Assembly (NCBI GenBank): GCA_002342785.1
Contig: DDQV01000063.1
Coordinates: 1 to 10,282 of the forward strand
Reading direction: 5' to 3'
DNA from: Fusobacteriaceae bacterium UBA2433
Lineage (GTDB): Bacteria > Fusobacteriota > Fusobacteriia > Fusobacteriales > Fusobacteriaceae
DNA: 10,282 nucleotides
Each line of letters begins with the position of its first letter. The first letter of the stretch is position 1. Under the pieces are notes generated by a model. It was not told the DNA's origin, did no database searches, and saw only the letters and a list, made by a program, of their open reading frames with translations. The position numbers and the translations under genes are program-made. Shown here one piece after another: positions 1 through 6,632 of this stretch.

Positions 1-44
1 GTATTGAATTTATAGAAATAAAAGTTATAAAGCTTTTATTATAA

Positions 45-80
45 AGAGAAAGAGATAACCATTTGGTTATCTCTTTTTCT
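45..80 (-). terminator. Probable intrinsic terminator after metK (possibly bidirectional)
   Basis: A near-perfect inverted repeat pairs 45-60 with 65-80 (core AAAGAGATAACC / GGTTATCTCTTT, 4-nt loop, one G-T pair further out). It begins only a few bases past the metK stop. On the minus strand it is followed by a broken U-rich stretch (TCTTTCTCTTTATAAT) and on the plus strand it has five T near its foot, so it could end transcription from either side. The hairpin is clear; that it works as a terminator is inferred from position. Confidence 0.7.
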
Positions 81-83
81 ATT

Positions 84-1238
84 TTATAAATTTAATGCTT
101 TTTTTAATTCTTCAACTTTATTTAATCTTTCCCAAGGAAGATCAATATCGGTTCTACCAATATGTCCAAAAGCGGCTAGATCTTGATATTTAAATTTAGG
201 AGTTCTAAGCTCGAGAGCTTTTTCTATTCCTCTAGGAGAAAGATCAAATATTTTCATTACAGCTTGAGCTAGTGCAATTTCATCAACAGTTCCAGTTCCA
301 AAAGTATCTACTTTGACAGATGTAGGGTAGTCCACTCCTATAGCATATGAAAGTTGTAATTCACATTTAGAAGCTAACTTTGCTGCTACAATAGTTTTTG
401 CAACCCATCTTGCAGCATAAGCAGCTGATCTGTCTACTTTTGAAGGATCTTTTCCAGAGAATGCTCCCCCACCGTGACGGAAAAAACCACCATATGTGTC
501 TACTATAATTTTTCTACCTGTAAGTCCTGCATCTCCATGTGGACCACCAATAACAAATCTACCAGTTGGATTTATATGGAATTTATTTACTTTATTAATA
601 TCTAAGTTATAACTTTCTAAAACTGGAGTTATTACTAATTTTATTATATCTTCTTTGATAGTTTCATTTGAAACTTCAGGATTATGTTGAACAGAAACAA
701 CAACAGTTTCTACATGATCGATATTTCCATCTATATCATATGCTAGTGTCACTTGAGATTTGGCATCTGGTCTAGCCCATTTTAGATCACCACTTCTAGT
801 AATATCAGTCAATTTTCTAATGATCTCTCTAGATAAAACAAGTGCTAAAGGCATTAGTTCAGGAGTTTCATCGATGGCTCCACCAAACATAATTCCTTGG
901 TCACCAGCTCCACCTGTATCTACACCTTGAGATATATCAGGTGATTGAGAATGAATTGCATTTAATACACCACAGTCTGAATCAAATCCCATTCCTGGTT
1001 TATATCCTATCTCTTTAATTTTATCTCTGACAATTGATTGAATATCTACATACGTAGTTGTAGTAATTTCTCCTCCAACCACTACTTGTCCAGTTGTACA
1101 AAAAGTCTCGCAAGCTACTCTTGAATTTGGATCTTCTGTTAAACAAGCATCTAATACTGCATCTGAAATTTGATCTGCTATCTTATCTGGATGCCCTGGT
1201 GATACACACTCAGATGTGAAATAAGTTTTGTTAATCAT
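84..1238 (-). CDS. metK: S-adenosylmethionine synthetase (methionine adenosyltransferase)
   Basis: MetK makes S-adenosylmethionine from methionine and ATP in the cytoplasm, as a homotetramer needing Mg and K ions. The 384-residue product is full length for the bacterial family. Visible motifs are the N-terminal GHPDK (15-19, with His16 and Asp18 for ATP/Mg), signature 1 GAGDQG (110-115), and the glycine-rich signature 2 GGGAFSGKD (256-264) followed by KVDRSA. The ATG is fixed by AGGAGG at 1247-1252, 8 nt upstream. It lies 69 nt after ecfT on the same strand. The gap contains a TATAAT but no convincing -35 and no terminator, so it is probably the last gene of the SAM-riboswitch operon and thus repressed by its own product. 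Identity is certain; cotranscription is inferred. Confidence 0.98.
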   Translation of the reverse strand: MINKTYFTSECVSPGHPDKIADQISDAVLDACLTEDPNSRVACETFCTTGQVVVGGEITTTTYVDIQSIVRDKIKEIGYKPGMGFDSDCGVLNAIHSQSPDISQGVDTGGAGDQGIMFGGAIDETPELMPLALVLSREIIRKLTDITRSGDLKWARPDAKSQVTLAYDIDGNIDHVETVVVSVQHNPEVSNETIKEDIIKLVITPVLESYNLDINKVNKFHINPTGRFVIGGPHGDAGLTGRKIIVDTYGGFFRHGGGAFSGKDPSKVDRSAAYAARWVAKTIVAAKLASKCELQLSYAIGVDYPTSVKVDTFGTGTVDEIALAQAVMKIFDLSPRGIEKALELRTPKFKYQDLAAFGHIGRTDIDLPWERLNKVEELKKALNL

Positions 1239-1246
1239 TTTTTATT

Positions 1247-1252
1247 CCTCCT
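1247..1252 (-). promoter_or_regulatory. metK ribosome binding site
   Basis: CCTCCT on the plus strand reads AGGAGG on the coding strand, 8 nt before the metK ATG. A strong separate site supports independent translation initiation within a polycistronic message. Confidence 0.85.
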
Positions 1253-1307
1253 TGACCCTTTCTAGAAAGAAAGAGTTATTTATTTATTAATTATAATTAT
1301 TAAATTT

Positions 1308-2135
1308 TTAAAATGGATACCAAAATCCATTGAGATAAAATTTATTTATAAAGATTCCTGCAATTGCTCCTATAAAAAGAAGTATAATAGCTAAAAAATC
1401 AAATTTATCATATTTTTTTCCGTTGTACCAAGATCTAGTTTTTTCAGATCCAAACCCCCGTAGATTCATGGCATTTGAAACTACTTCTACTCTATTTAAT
1501 GAAGATAAAACTAAAGGGATAAGGATAGTATTATAGTTTTTAAATCGATTTATAAATTTATCTTCACCTTTTCTAAAGGCTACTCCACGAGCTTCTTGTG
1601 TATGCATGATATTTATAAAATCATCTCTAACATCAGGAATATATCTAAGAGCTATATTAACTGCATATGAAATCTTATATGAAATACCAATCTTATTTAA
1701 ACTACTTGCAAATCTACTAGGATGAGTAGTAAAAATGAATATTATAGTTATTGGAAGAATAGATAAATATTTTAAAGAAAGTGTTATAGAAAACCAAAGT
1801 GTCTCATAAGTTAGTGGTTTTCCTAGGATATTAAATATAGGTGTATAATGATCTATAAGCTTTGACCCATAAGTGGGAGTTATTAAAATTAAAAATATAG
1901 AATTAAAAAGAGTAAATACTAATAGAAACATTATCAATGGTTTAACTTCTTTAAATTTAATATTAGCAACTCGAATAAGGAGTGTTCCACCTAAAATAAG
2001 AACTATGAATACTCTAATATCCATAAACATAAATGCTACAGCTGTCCAAACTAGCAACATTAAAAGTTTTATACTTCCATCTAGAGAATGGATAGGAGAT
2101 TTTTTATCAATATATAAAGTCCCTATTGTAGTCAA
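1308..2135 (-). CDS. ecfT: ECF transporter transmembrane coupling protein EcfT
   Basis: EcfT is the membrane scaffold of energy-coupling factor importers: it links the substrate-binding S component to the two ATPase domains. The 275-residue product is of usual length, with hydrophobic segments near residues 22-55, 66-88, 112-136 and 245-265. It carries the two coupling-helix signatures, ARG at 182-184 (in QEARGVAFRKGE) and LRG at 225-227 (in NAMNLRGFG), which dock on the ATPases, and the conserved N-terminal SPIHSLDG. The start is TTG, placed immediately after the TAG stop of the ATPase gene in the same frame. AAGGAG lies 9 nt upstream, and the conserved N-terminus begins only about ten residues in, so no later start fits. 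It belongs to the riboswitch-controlled operon with ecfS, ecfAA and metK. Confidence 0.93.
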   Translation of the reverse strand: MTTIGTLYIDKKSPIHSLDGSIKLLMLLVWTAVAFMFMDIRVFIVLILGGTLLIRVANIKFKEVKPLIMFLLVFTLFNSIFLILITPTYGSKLIDHYTPIFNILGKPLTYETLWFSITLSLKYLSILPITIIFIFTTHPSRFASSLNKIGISYKISYAVNIALRYIPDVRDDFINIMHTQEARGVAFRKGEDKFINRFKNYNTILIPLVLSSLNRVEVVSNAMNLRGFGSEKTRSWYNGKKYDKFDFLAIILLFIGAIAGIFINKFYLNGFWYPF

Positions 2136-3842
2136 CTATACCATCTCCTTTTGGTCATTATTTATAAAAGTTTCTAACATTAATTTTTCATCGATTTCAA
2201 GGACATTTGCTAATGTTGATACAGATGTTTTTTTTAAATTAGCCAATTTCAAAGTTTCTAAATTTGATAGGACACTTGAAACAATATCATCGTTGATAAT
2301 TATCCCATTGGATAATACTACGGCACGAGTACTATATTCTAAGGCTAGATGCATATCGTGAGTTATAAAAATAATACTTAAACCAGTTTCACTTAAATTT
2401 TTTATGAAATGCATAAATTCTAAATAATGTTTATAATCTTGTCCAGCTGTAGGTTCATCTAAAATAAGAATACTAGGATCTAAAGCTAAGATCGTAGCAA
2501 TGCTCAATCTTTTTTTTTGTCCGTAGCTAAGAGCAGTTATAGGCCAATTTCTAAAGGAATGAAGTCCACAAATCTTTAATGTGCTTTCGGCTTTTTTTAA
2601 AATTATATCTTTTTTGTATCCCCGTAGTTTCAAGCCAAAGCTTACTTCTTCTAAGAGAGTTTCTTGGGTAATCATATGATTTGGATTTTGCATAACATAA
2701 CCAATTTTTTGACCTCTTTTTCTGATACTCCATTTATCAATATTCTCCCCTTTATAAGAGATAGTTCCATTTGAGTTCTTACATATACCAGTGATTATTT
2801 TAGATAATGTAGATTTTCCTGCACCATTATTTCCTAAAAGTGATATTATTTCTCCTTTGTATAAATTAAAGTTTATATTTTTTAGAATGTCGTCTTTTTC
2901 GTTATATGAAAATGTTAAATTTTTAATTTCTAATATTTTTTCTTTATAAGAGGAAACTTTAGGAGTAATATTTTCTATCCAGTTATTTATTTTTTTTTTG
3001 ATACTTGGAGTATTTAAACTATTTATATTTAAAATATCTAAATTTTCTAAATTAATATTGGCGTGTCTTATAGTTTCTATATATAAAGGTTCACGTAGTC
3101 CAAAATGTTTCAATGAACCATTTAAAATTAATTCTTTAGGAGTACCTGATGCAACTATTTCTCCACTGTCTATAATAATTATTTTATCAAAATTTTCAGT
3201 TAAGACATCTTCAATTCGATGTTCTATAACAACGATAGTTTTATCAGATTTTTCATGAACTGATGAGATTAGCTTCATAGCAGATCTTCCACTTAGAGGA
3301 TCTAAATTTGCTAAGGGTTCATCGAAAAGAAGTATAGGAGCTTCACTCATTATTATTCCTGCTAAAGAAGCTCTTTGTTTTAAACCACCACTGAGTTCTT
3401 GAGGATTTTTTAGAATATGATCTTCCATATCTACTTTTTTTAAAGCAGTCATGACATCTTGTTTCATGATATCTTTAGAAACATTACTATTTTCATCTCT
3501 AAATGCAACATCTTCTCCAACACTTAGACCTACAAATTGACCATCTTGATCTTGTAAAATCGTAGAAACATGGCTACTGATCTCAAAAATGCTACTCTTG
3601 TAAGGTTCTATGTTATTTATTTTTAATTCACCATGGATCTTCCCAGTATAAGAAAATGGAATCAATCCATTGAGACAATGTCCCAAAGTTGATTTACCAG
3701 ACCCAGAGGGTCCAGCGATGAGAACTTTTTCTCCCCTTTTTATAGATAGATTTATATTTTTTAATGTAGGAGTACCCAAGCTCCTATATTGAAATGTAAA
3801 ATTTTTAAATTCAATAATATTTTTAGGTCTTTCATTTTTCAT
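2136..3842 (-). CDS. Fused ECF transporter ATPase (two ABC domains, EcfA-EcfA)
   Basis: This cytoplasmic ATPase powers the ECF importer by ATP binding and hydrolysis at the EcfT interface. Two full ABC domains lie in one 568-residue chain, where many systems use separate EcfA1 and EcfA2. Domain 1 (about 9-250) has Walker A GPSGSGKST (44-52), Q-loop Gln97, signature LSGGLKQR (150-157), Walker B ending in Asp174-Glu175 and His208. Domain 2 (about 303-530) has GNNGAGKST (337-345), Gln385, a variant signature LSYGQKKR (438-445), Asp462-Glu463 and His495. Both sites keep their catalytic Glu and His. A linker of about 50 residues joins them and a 35-40-residue C-terminal tail follows. AAGGAG at 3849-3854 supports the ATG. 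Fused ATPases of this type are often adjacent to UPF0397 S components, as here. Confidence 0.96.
   Translation of the reverse strand: MKNERPKNIIEFKNFTFQYRSLGTPTLKNINLSIKRGEKVLIAGPSGSGKSTLGHCLNGLIPFSYTGKIHGELKINNIEPYKSSIFEISSHVSTILQDQDGQFVGLSVGEDVAFRDENSNVSKDIMKQDVMTALKKVDMEDHILKNPQELSGGLKQRASLAGIIMSEAPILLFDEPLANLDPLSGRSAMKLISSVHEKSDKTIVVIEHRIEDVLTENFDKIIIIDSGEIVASGTPKELILNGSLKHFGLREPLYIETIRHANINLENLDILNINSLNTPSIKKKINNWIENITPKVSSYKEKILEIKNLTFSYNEKDDILKNINFNLYKGEIISLLGNNGAGKSTLSKIITGICKNSNGTISYKGENIDKWSIRKRGQKIGYVMQNPNHMITQETLLEEVSFGLKLRGYKKDIILKKAESTLKICGLHSFRNWPITALSYGQKKRLSIATILALDPSILILDEPTAGQDYKHYLEFMHFIKNLSETGLSIIFITHDMHLALEYSTRAVVLSNGIIINDDIVSSVLSNLETLKLANLKKTSVSTLANVLEIDEKLMLETFINNDQKEMV
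2145..2150 (-). promoter_or_regulatory. Ribosome binding site supporting the TTG start of ecfT
   Basis: CTCCTT on the plus strand reads AAGGAG on the coding strand, within the last codons of the ATPase gene. It is 9 nt from the TTG at 2135-2133. The ATG that touches it (reading ATG GTA TAG) is too close and runs straight into the stop, so TTG is the better start. Confidence 0.65.
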
Positions 3843-3863
3843 TTGAGACTCCTTAATTAAAAT

Positions 3864-4394
3864 TTATTCGGCAGTTAAGTTTTTGTGTTTACTTTTTCTT
3901 CTAGCTAACATAATTAAAGCAGGAATTCCAAGTCCAGCTGTCACAACAAAGTTTGAAGTTGTAGCAATAAGGATTTGAATCCAAACTTTATTTGAAGGTT
4001 CACCATAAAAGAATACATCTCCAATATAAGCTGCAATACCAGCTAAAATCATTCCAATTATTGCATATATATATAGTTTAACTATATGTTTTTTATTTAA
4101 AATTCCATTCTCAGGGTCAAAAGTTTTATCTAATTTAATGAATCCCATAGAAAATCCAATCATAGCAGATAACATAACCCAACTCCACCATATTCCACCA
4201 TACATCATAGTATCGTTTAAGGCATGGCCAATAAATCCAACTAATGGTCCAAATAATGCACCAAATATAGTAAGTAATGCAATAGCTATTCTAAGAGATG
4301 TATTCGGTCCTATAGGTAATGATACAGCAGATAACACACCATAAAGTGCGGCTCCTATTCCAATGGCTACAACATGTTTTGTAGTTAATTTCAT
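3864..4394 (-). CDS. ECF transporter substrate-binding S component, UPF0397 type
   Basis: This is an integral membrane protein that binds the transported small molecule. The 176-residue product has about five to six hydrophobic segments (roughly 7-27, 34-57, 68-86, 105-128, 138-163). It has the family's GIGAALYG in helix 1, FGPLVGFIGHALND (48-61 region) and GGIWWSW (66-72), matching the ECF-ribofla_trS/UPF0397 group by memory. The ATG at 4394 is preferred because AGGAGG lies 6 nt upstream (4401-4406); an upstream in-frame TTG at 4418 would put that site inside the gene. It is first in an operon led by a SAM-I riboswitch, so methionine or a precursor or salvage compound is the inferred substrate. 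The sequence alone does not reveal the ligand. Confidence 0.9.
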   Translation of the reverse strand: MKLTTKHVVAIGIGAALYGVLSAVSLPIGPNTSLRIAIALLTIFGALFGPLVGFIGHALNDTMMYGGIWWSWVMLSAMIGFSMGFIKLDKTFDPENGILNKKHIVKLYIYAIIGMILAGIAAYIGDVFFYGEPSNKVWIQILIATTSNFVVTAGLGIPALIMLARRKSKHKNLTAE

Positions 4395-4400
4395 TTTATT

Positions 4401-4406
4401 CCTCCT
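4401..4406 (-). promoter_or_regulatory. Ribosome binding site deciding the start of the S component gene
   Basis: CCTCCT (AGGAGG on the coding strand) stands 6 nt before the ATG at 4394. This argues against the alternative TTG start 24 nt upstream. Confidence 0.85.
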
Positions 4407-4420
4407 GATATTTTTCAAAT

Positions 4421-4452
4421 AAAAAACCTCTTATCTTGTAAGATAAGAGGTT
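4421..4452 (-). terminator. Intrinsic terminator of the SAM riboswitch
   Basis: On the minus strand a 13-bp perfect stem (AACCTCTTATCTT / AAGATAAGAGGTT) with a very tight loop runs into a U tract (about six T). It sits between the aptamer and the S component ribosome binding site, as expected of the expression platform of a transcription-attenuating riboswitch. Its 5' arm can instead pair with the aptamer's P1 3' side (4465-4475). Confidence 0.93.
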
Positions 4453-4466
4453 AAATTTTCTATTCC

Positions 4467-4566
4467 TCTTATCTTCACGATTTTAAATCGCTGGATTTAG
4501 CACCTTCCCTAAAACGGGGGTTGCCGGACGTCGTAGGGCCAATTCCCTCAGTCTCTCTTAATAAGA
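4467..4566 (-). ncRNA. SAM-I (S-box) riboswitch aptamer
   Basis: Read on the minus strand, the segment shows the SAM-I consensus: P1 (TCTTATT 4560-4566 with GATAAGA 4467-4473), AGAGA, GAGGGA (4544-4549), the GGCCCTACGA block, GGCAACC (4519-4525) and GGTGCTAAATCC (4493-4504), then a P4 hairpin (GCGATT / AATCGT) before closing P1. SAM binding stabilises P1, which frees the terminator at 4421-4452; without SAM an 11-bp antiterminator (4465-4475 with 4440-4450) should form. It thus controls the ECF genes and probably metK. The consensus match is direct; the switching model follows established S-box mechanism. Confidence 0.97.
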
Positions 4567-4604
4567 TGTAACATATTTAATTTCTATTTAATTTTAACAA
4601 ATTA

Positions 4605-4634
4605 ATTATACTATATTAAAAGTAGTTTGGTCAA
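4605..4634 (-). promoter_or_regulatory. Promoter of the SAM-riboswitch operon
   Basis: On the minus strand TTGACC (4634-4629) is separated by 18 bp from a perfect TATAAT (4610-4605). Transcription would start near 4598, about 30 nt before P1 of the aptamer, giving a leader of about 200 nt. No other -10/-35 pair nearby is as good. Confidence 0.8.
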
Positions 4635-4712
4635 CTTTTTTAAATTATATTATTTATTATAAGTAAAAAATGATAGATTAAATAAAATTTTTTTTATTTA
4701 AAAAATTTAAAC

Positions 4713-4718
4713 TATAAT
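4713..4718 (+). promoter_or_regulatory. Possible -10 element for the MipA/OmpV-like gene
   Basis: TATAAT is a perfect -10, but the region 17 bp upstream is a T run rather than a recognisable -35. An alternative is TGGTAAAAT at 4741-4749 (extended -10 form), also lacking a -35. The rest of the 388-base gap between the S component and this gene is the riboswitch, its promoter and very AT-rich spacer. Confidence 0.35.
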
Positions 4719-4782
4719 GGAAGAAAGGTTTTCTTAAATATGGTAAAATTATATTAGCAAATTAAGAATTAGGAGGAAAGAT

Positions 4783-5598
4783 ATGAAAAAAATAATATTA
4801 TTTATGTTTATTTTGTTATCAGTATGGAGTTTTTCAGAAAGTAGTATATCCACAAAGGAAGTTGAATCAAAATATAAATTTTCACTGGGTTTTATGACTG
4901 GATACGGTAACAAACTTTATCAAACAGATAAAGATAAGATAAATTATATACCTTTCATTACTTTAGAAAGGGAAAATTTTTATGTTAAAGGAACAGAAAT
5001 GGGATATAAAAATCAAATAAATTCAAAGTTAACTTTAACTGGATTTTCACAATTATTTGGAGGAATAGGGCTTCAAGGAACTGGAGGAGTGATAGGTGGA
5101 ATTCAATTAGATAATTCTGATATGAAAGATGGTTATAAAGGAATAAAAGATAGAGATACTCAAGTGGAATTTGGATTGAGAGTGGGTTATAATACTAATT
5201 TTAAAAAGATAAAGCTTGTAGGAGAAATTAGAGGTGGAAACAAGGGTAGAGTTGGTAAAATATCTGCTATAAGACCTATTATAATGAATAGAAAATTTAT
5301 AATTATTCCACAGGTTAATTTTAGTTTGTTGAATGAAGATATGATAGATTATTATTTTGGTGTGAGTGAAGATGAAGTAAATGATTCTAGAAACACTAAA
5401 TTAAATAGAACCTATAAACCAAATAAATTTGGTTTTGCTTCTGCTACTGGAATATCAATTAGATATGGTTTTACTCCACAACTTTCAATTATTTATGTGA
5501 CAGAAATACAATATGTAGGAGATGAAATTGAAGATTCACCTATTGTAGATAATAGAGTTAATTATTTTACTGGGGTAGGTTTGAGATATAACTTTTAG
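4783..5598 (+). CDS. MipA/OmpV family outer-membrane beta-barrel protein
   Basis: The 271-residue product begins with a signal peptide (MKK, hydrophobic 4-16, likely cleavage near residues 18-21). Alternating beta-strand-like segments follow and it ends in Arg-Tyr-Asn-Phe, a typical outer-membrane beta-signal with terminal Phe. Motifs DYYFGVS (189-195), the tyrosine/proline-containing spacer to about 215, and DSPIV (251-255) near the last strand match MipA/OmpV proteins; residues from about 30 on (GFMTGYG, YIPFITLE) also fit. MipA was described as an MltA-interacting murein scaffolding protein and OmpV as an outer-membrane protein; the role here is unknown. AGGAGG at 4771-4776 supports the ATG. 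It is a single gene, divergent from the SAM operon and closed by its own terminator. Confidence 0.85.
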   Translation: MKKIILFMFILLSVWSFSESSISTKEVESKYKFSLGFMTGYGNKLYQTDKDKINYIPFITLERENFYVKGTEMGYKNQINSKLTLTGFSQLFGGIGLQGTGGVIGGIQLDNSDMKDGYKGIKDRDTQVEFGLRVGYNTNFKKIKLVGEIRGGNKGRVGKISAIRPIIMNRKFIIIPQVNFSLLNEDMIDYYFGVSEDEVNDSRNTKLNRTYKPNKFGFASATGISIRYGFTPQLSIIYVTEIQYVGDEIEDSPIVDNRVNYFTGVGLRYNF

Positions 5599-5642
5599 AA
5601 AAATATAATAAACCTAAAAGAATTATAGAAGCTATAAATTAT

Positions 5643-5691
5643 AACCATGAAACGAAATGCTTGAAAAAAGTATTAGTTTTGTGGTTTTTTT
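5643..5691 (+). terminator. Intrinsic terminator after the MipA/OmpV-like gene
   Basis: An 11-bp stem pairs AACCATGAAAC (5643-5653) with GTTTTGTGGTT (5676-5686), including two G-T pairs. Inside it a second helix ATGCTT / AAGTAT extends the hairpin. A T tract follows to 5691. It lies 45 nt past the stop, just before the tetR promoter. Confidence 0.85.
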
Positions 5692-5702
5692 GTATTTTCA
5701 TC

Positions 5703-5731
5703 TTGATATAACATACCAAATGGTATATTAT
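5703..5731 (+). promoter_or_regulatory. Promoter of the TetR-family regulator gene
   Basis: TTGATA (5703-5708), 17-bp spacer, TATTAT (5726-5731). Transcription would begin near 5738, leaving a leader of about 150 nt before the regulator. The spacer contains an inverted repeat likely to be an operator. Confidence 0.6.
5713..5726. promoter_or_regulatory. Candidate TetR operator (ATACCAAATGGTAT)
   Basis: Two 6-bp arms, ATACCA and TGGTAT, flank a 2-bp centre. The repeat fills the spacer of the promoter upstream of the TetR-family gene, so a bound dimer would block RNA polymerase. The symmetry is directly visible; its use by this regulator is inferred from the autorepression common in the family. 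Confidence 0.55.
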
Positions 5732-5813
5732 TAAAAAGTAGAAAAATTAAAATAATAATAGATACTTAAAAAAAATTAGAAATGAAAAATTAAGAAGGAT
5801 GAGATTGAAATTT

Positions 5814-5831
5814 AGATTAAATATTTAATCT
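5814..5831. repeat. Perfect 18-bp AT-rich palindrome in the tetR leader
   Basis: AGATTAAATATTTAATCT equals its own reverse complement; allowing one T-G pair, symmetry extends two more bases each side. It lies 57 nt before the regulator's ATG, within the presumed 5' untranslated region. It could be a second protein-binding site or an RNA hairpin. The remainder of 5732-5888 is AT-rich with a run of eight T at about 5851-5858 and shows no gene. Confidence 0.6.
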
Positions 5832-5888
5832 GAAATACTGGTCGAGATATTTTTTTTAATAAGCGAGAAAGTAAAAGAGGAGAAGAAA

Positions 5889-6497
5889 ATGAAAAAATCA
5901 AATGAAACTAGACAATTTATAATAGAAAAAGCAGCCCCAATATTTAATAAACACGGATATGTCGGGACTAGCATGTCACAATTAGTAAAAGCTATTGGTA
6001 TGACTAAGGGTGCCATATATGGAAACTTTAAAGATAAGGATGAATTAGCTTTTGCTGCTCTTGATTATAATCTTTCAAAATTAATATGGGAAAGACTTGA
6101 AAAGATTAAAAAAAATGAAAAAGATGCCAATAATAGGATAATTAGTTTTGTGAGTTTTAATTCAAATGATTTTACGGATCTTTCAAATCAAATTTTAAAA
6201 TCTGGAGGATGTCCAATGTTAAATGGTATAGTAGATTCTGAATTTACCCATGAAAAATTGAAAGAGTATATAAGGATTGCTGTAAAAAAATGGCTTGAAA
6301 GTATCGAGAATATAATACGTGATGGAATAGAGGCAAAACAGATAAAAGAAGATATAGATCCGAAATATTATGCATCACTTTTTGGATCTTTAATTGAAGG
6401 GGGTCAGATGCTACATCGAGCAACTGGAGATCTTATTCATCTAGAATTTAATATAAGACATGTTACTCATATAATAAATACTCAGTTAAGGGCATAA
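5889..6497 (+). CDS. TetR/AcrR-family transcriptional regulator
   Basis: This is a likely dimeric DNA-binding repressor. The 202-residue product has the N-terminal TetR domain at about 7-53, with the helix-turn-helix at 27-47 (TSMSQLVKAIGMTKGAIYGNF), and an all-helical ligand-binding C-terminal part. GGCPMLN (106-112) resembles the GGCP/GGCL motif of the NemR-like subgroup, whose members sense electrophiles or other toxic small molecules; note Cys108. AGGAG at 5878-5882 sets the ATG. It is preceded by a promoter with an embedded inverted repeat, suggesting autorepression. The next gene, tag, begins 135 nt on with no terminator between, so it may control the following DNA-repair genes. That link and the inducer are inference. 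Confidence 0.92.
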   Translation: MKKSNETRQFIIEKAAPIFNKHGYVGTSMSQLVKAIGMTKGAIYGNFKDKDELAFAALDYNLSKLIWERLEKIKKNEKDANNRIISFVSFNSNDFTDLSNQILKSGGCPMLNGIVDSEFTHEKLKEYIRIAVKKWLESIENIIRDGIEAKQIKEDIDPKYYASLFGSLIEGGQMLHRATGDLIHLEFNIRHVTHIINTQLRA

Positions 6498-6524
6498 TTT
6501 TTTAAACCTAAGAATATATTGATC

Positions 6525-6530
6525 TATAAT
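6525..6530 (+). promoter_or_regulatory. Possible -10 element upstream of tag
   Basis: A perfect TATAAT lies in the tetR-tag gap, but the hexamer 17 bp upstream (TTAAAC) is a poor -35. tag could have its own weak or activated promoter or be read from the tetR promoter. The inverted repeat found upstream of tetR is not repeated here. Confidence 0.3.
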
Positions 6531-6632
6531 TATATTAAATAAATTGATGAATTATGTTAAGAAAGATAAAAATTATGAAGATCTATTTAAAAGTTTAAAT
6601 GAAAATATAACTAACAAAAGGAGGAAAAAAAG

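Noticed and set aside
17..40. Second inverted repeat (AATAAAAG/CTTTTATT) beyond the metK terminator
   Set aside because: Short, AT-only apart from one pair, with an 8-nt loop; expected by chance at this base composition.
1873..2361. Plus-strand open frame of 162 codons across ecfT and the ATPase gene
   Set aside because: It is antisense to two well-recognised genes, has no ribosome binding site and resembles no known protein.
3864..4418. Longer S component gene starting at a TTG at 4418
   Set aside because: It would place the strong AGGAGG (4401-4406) inside the coding region and start just after the riboswitch terminator; the ATG at 4394 has ideal spacing.
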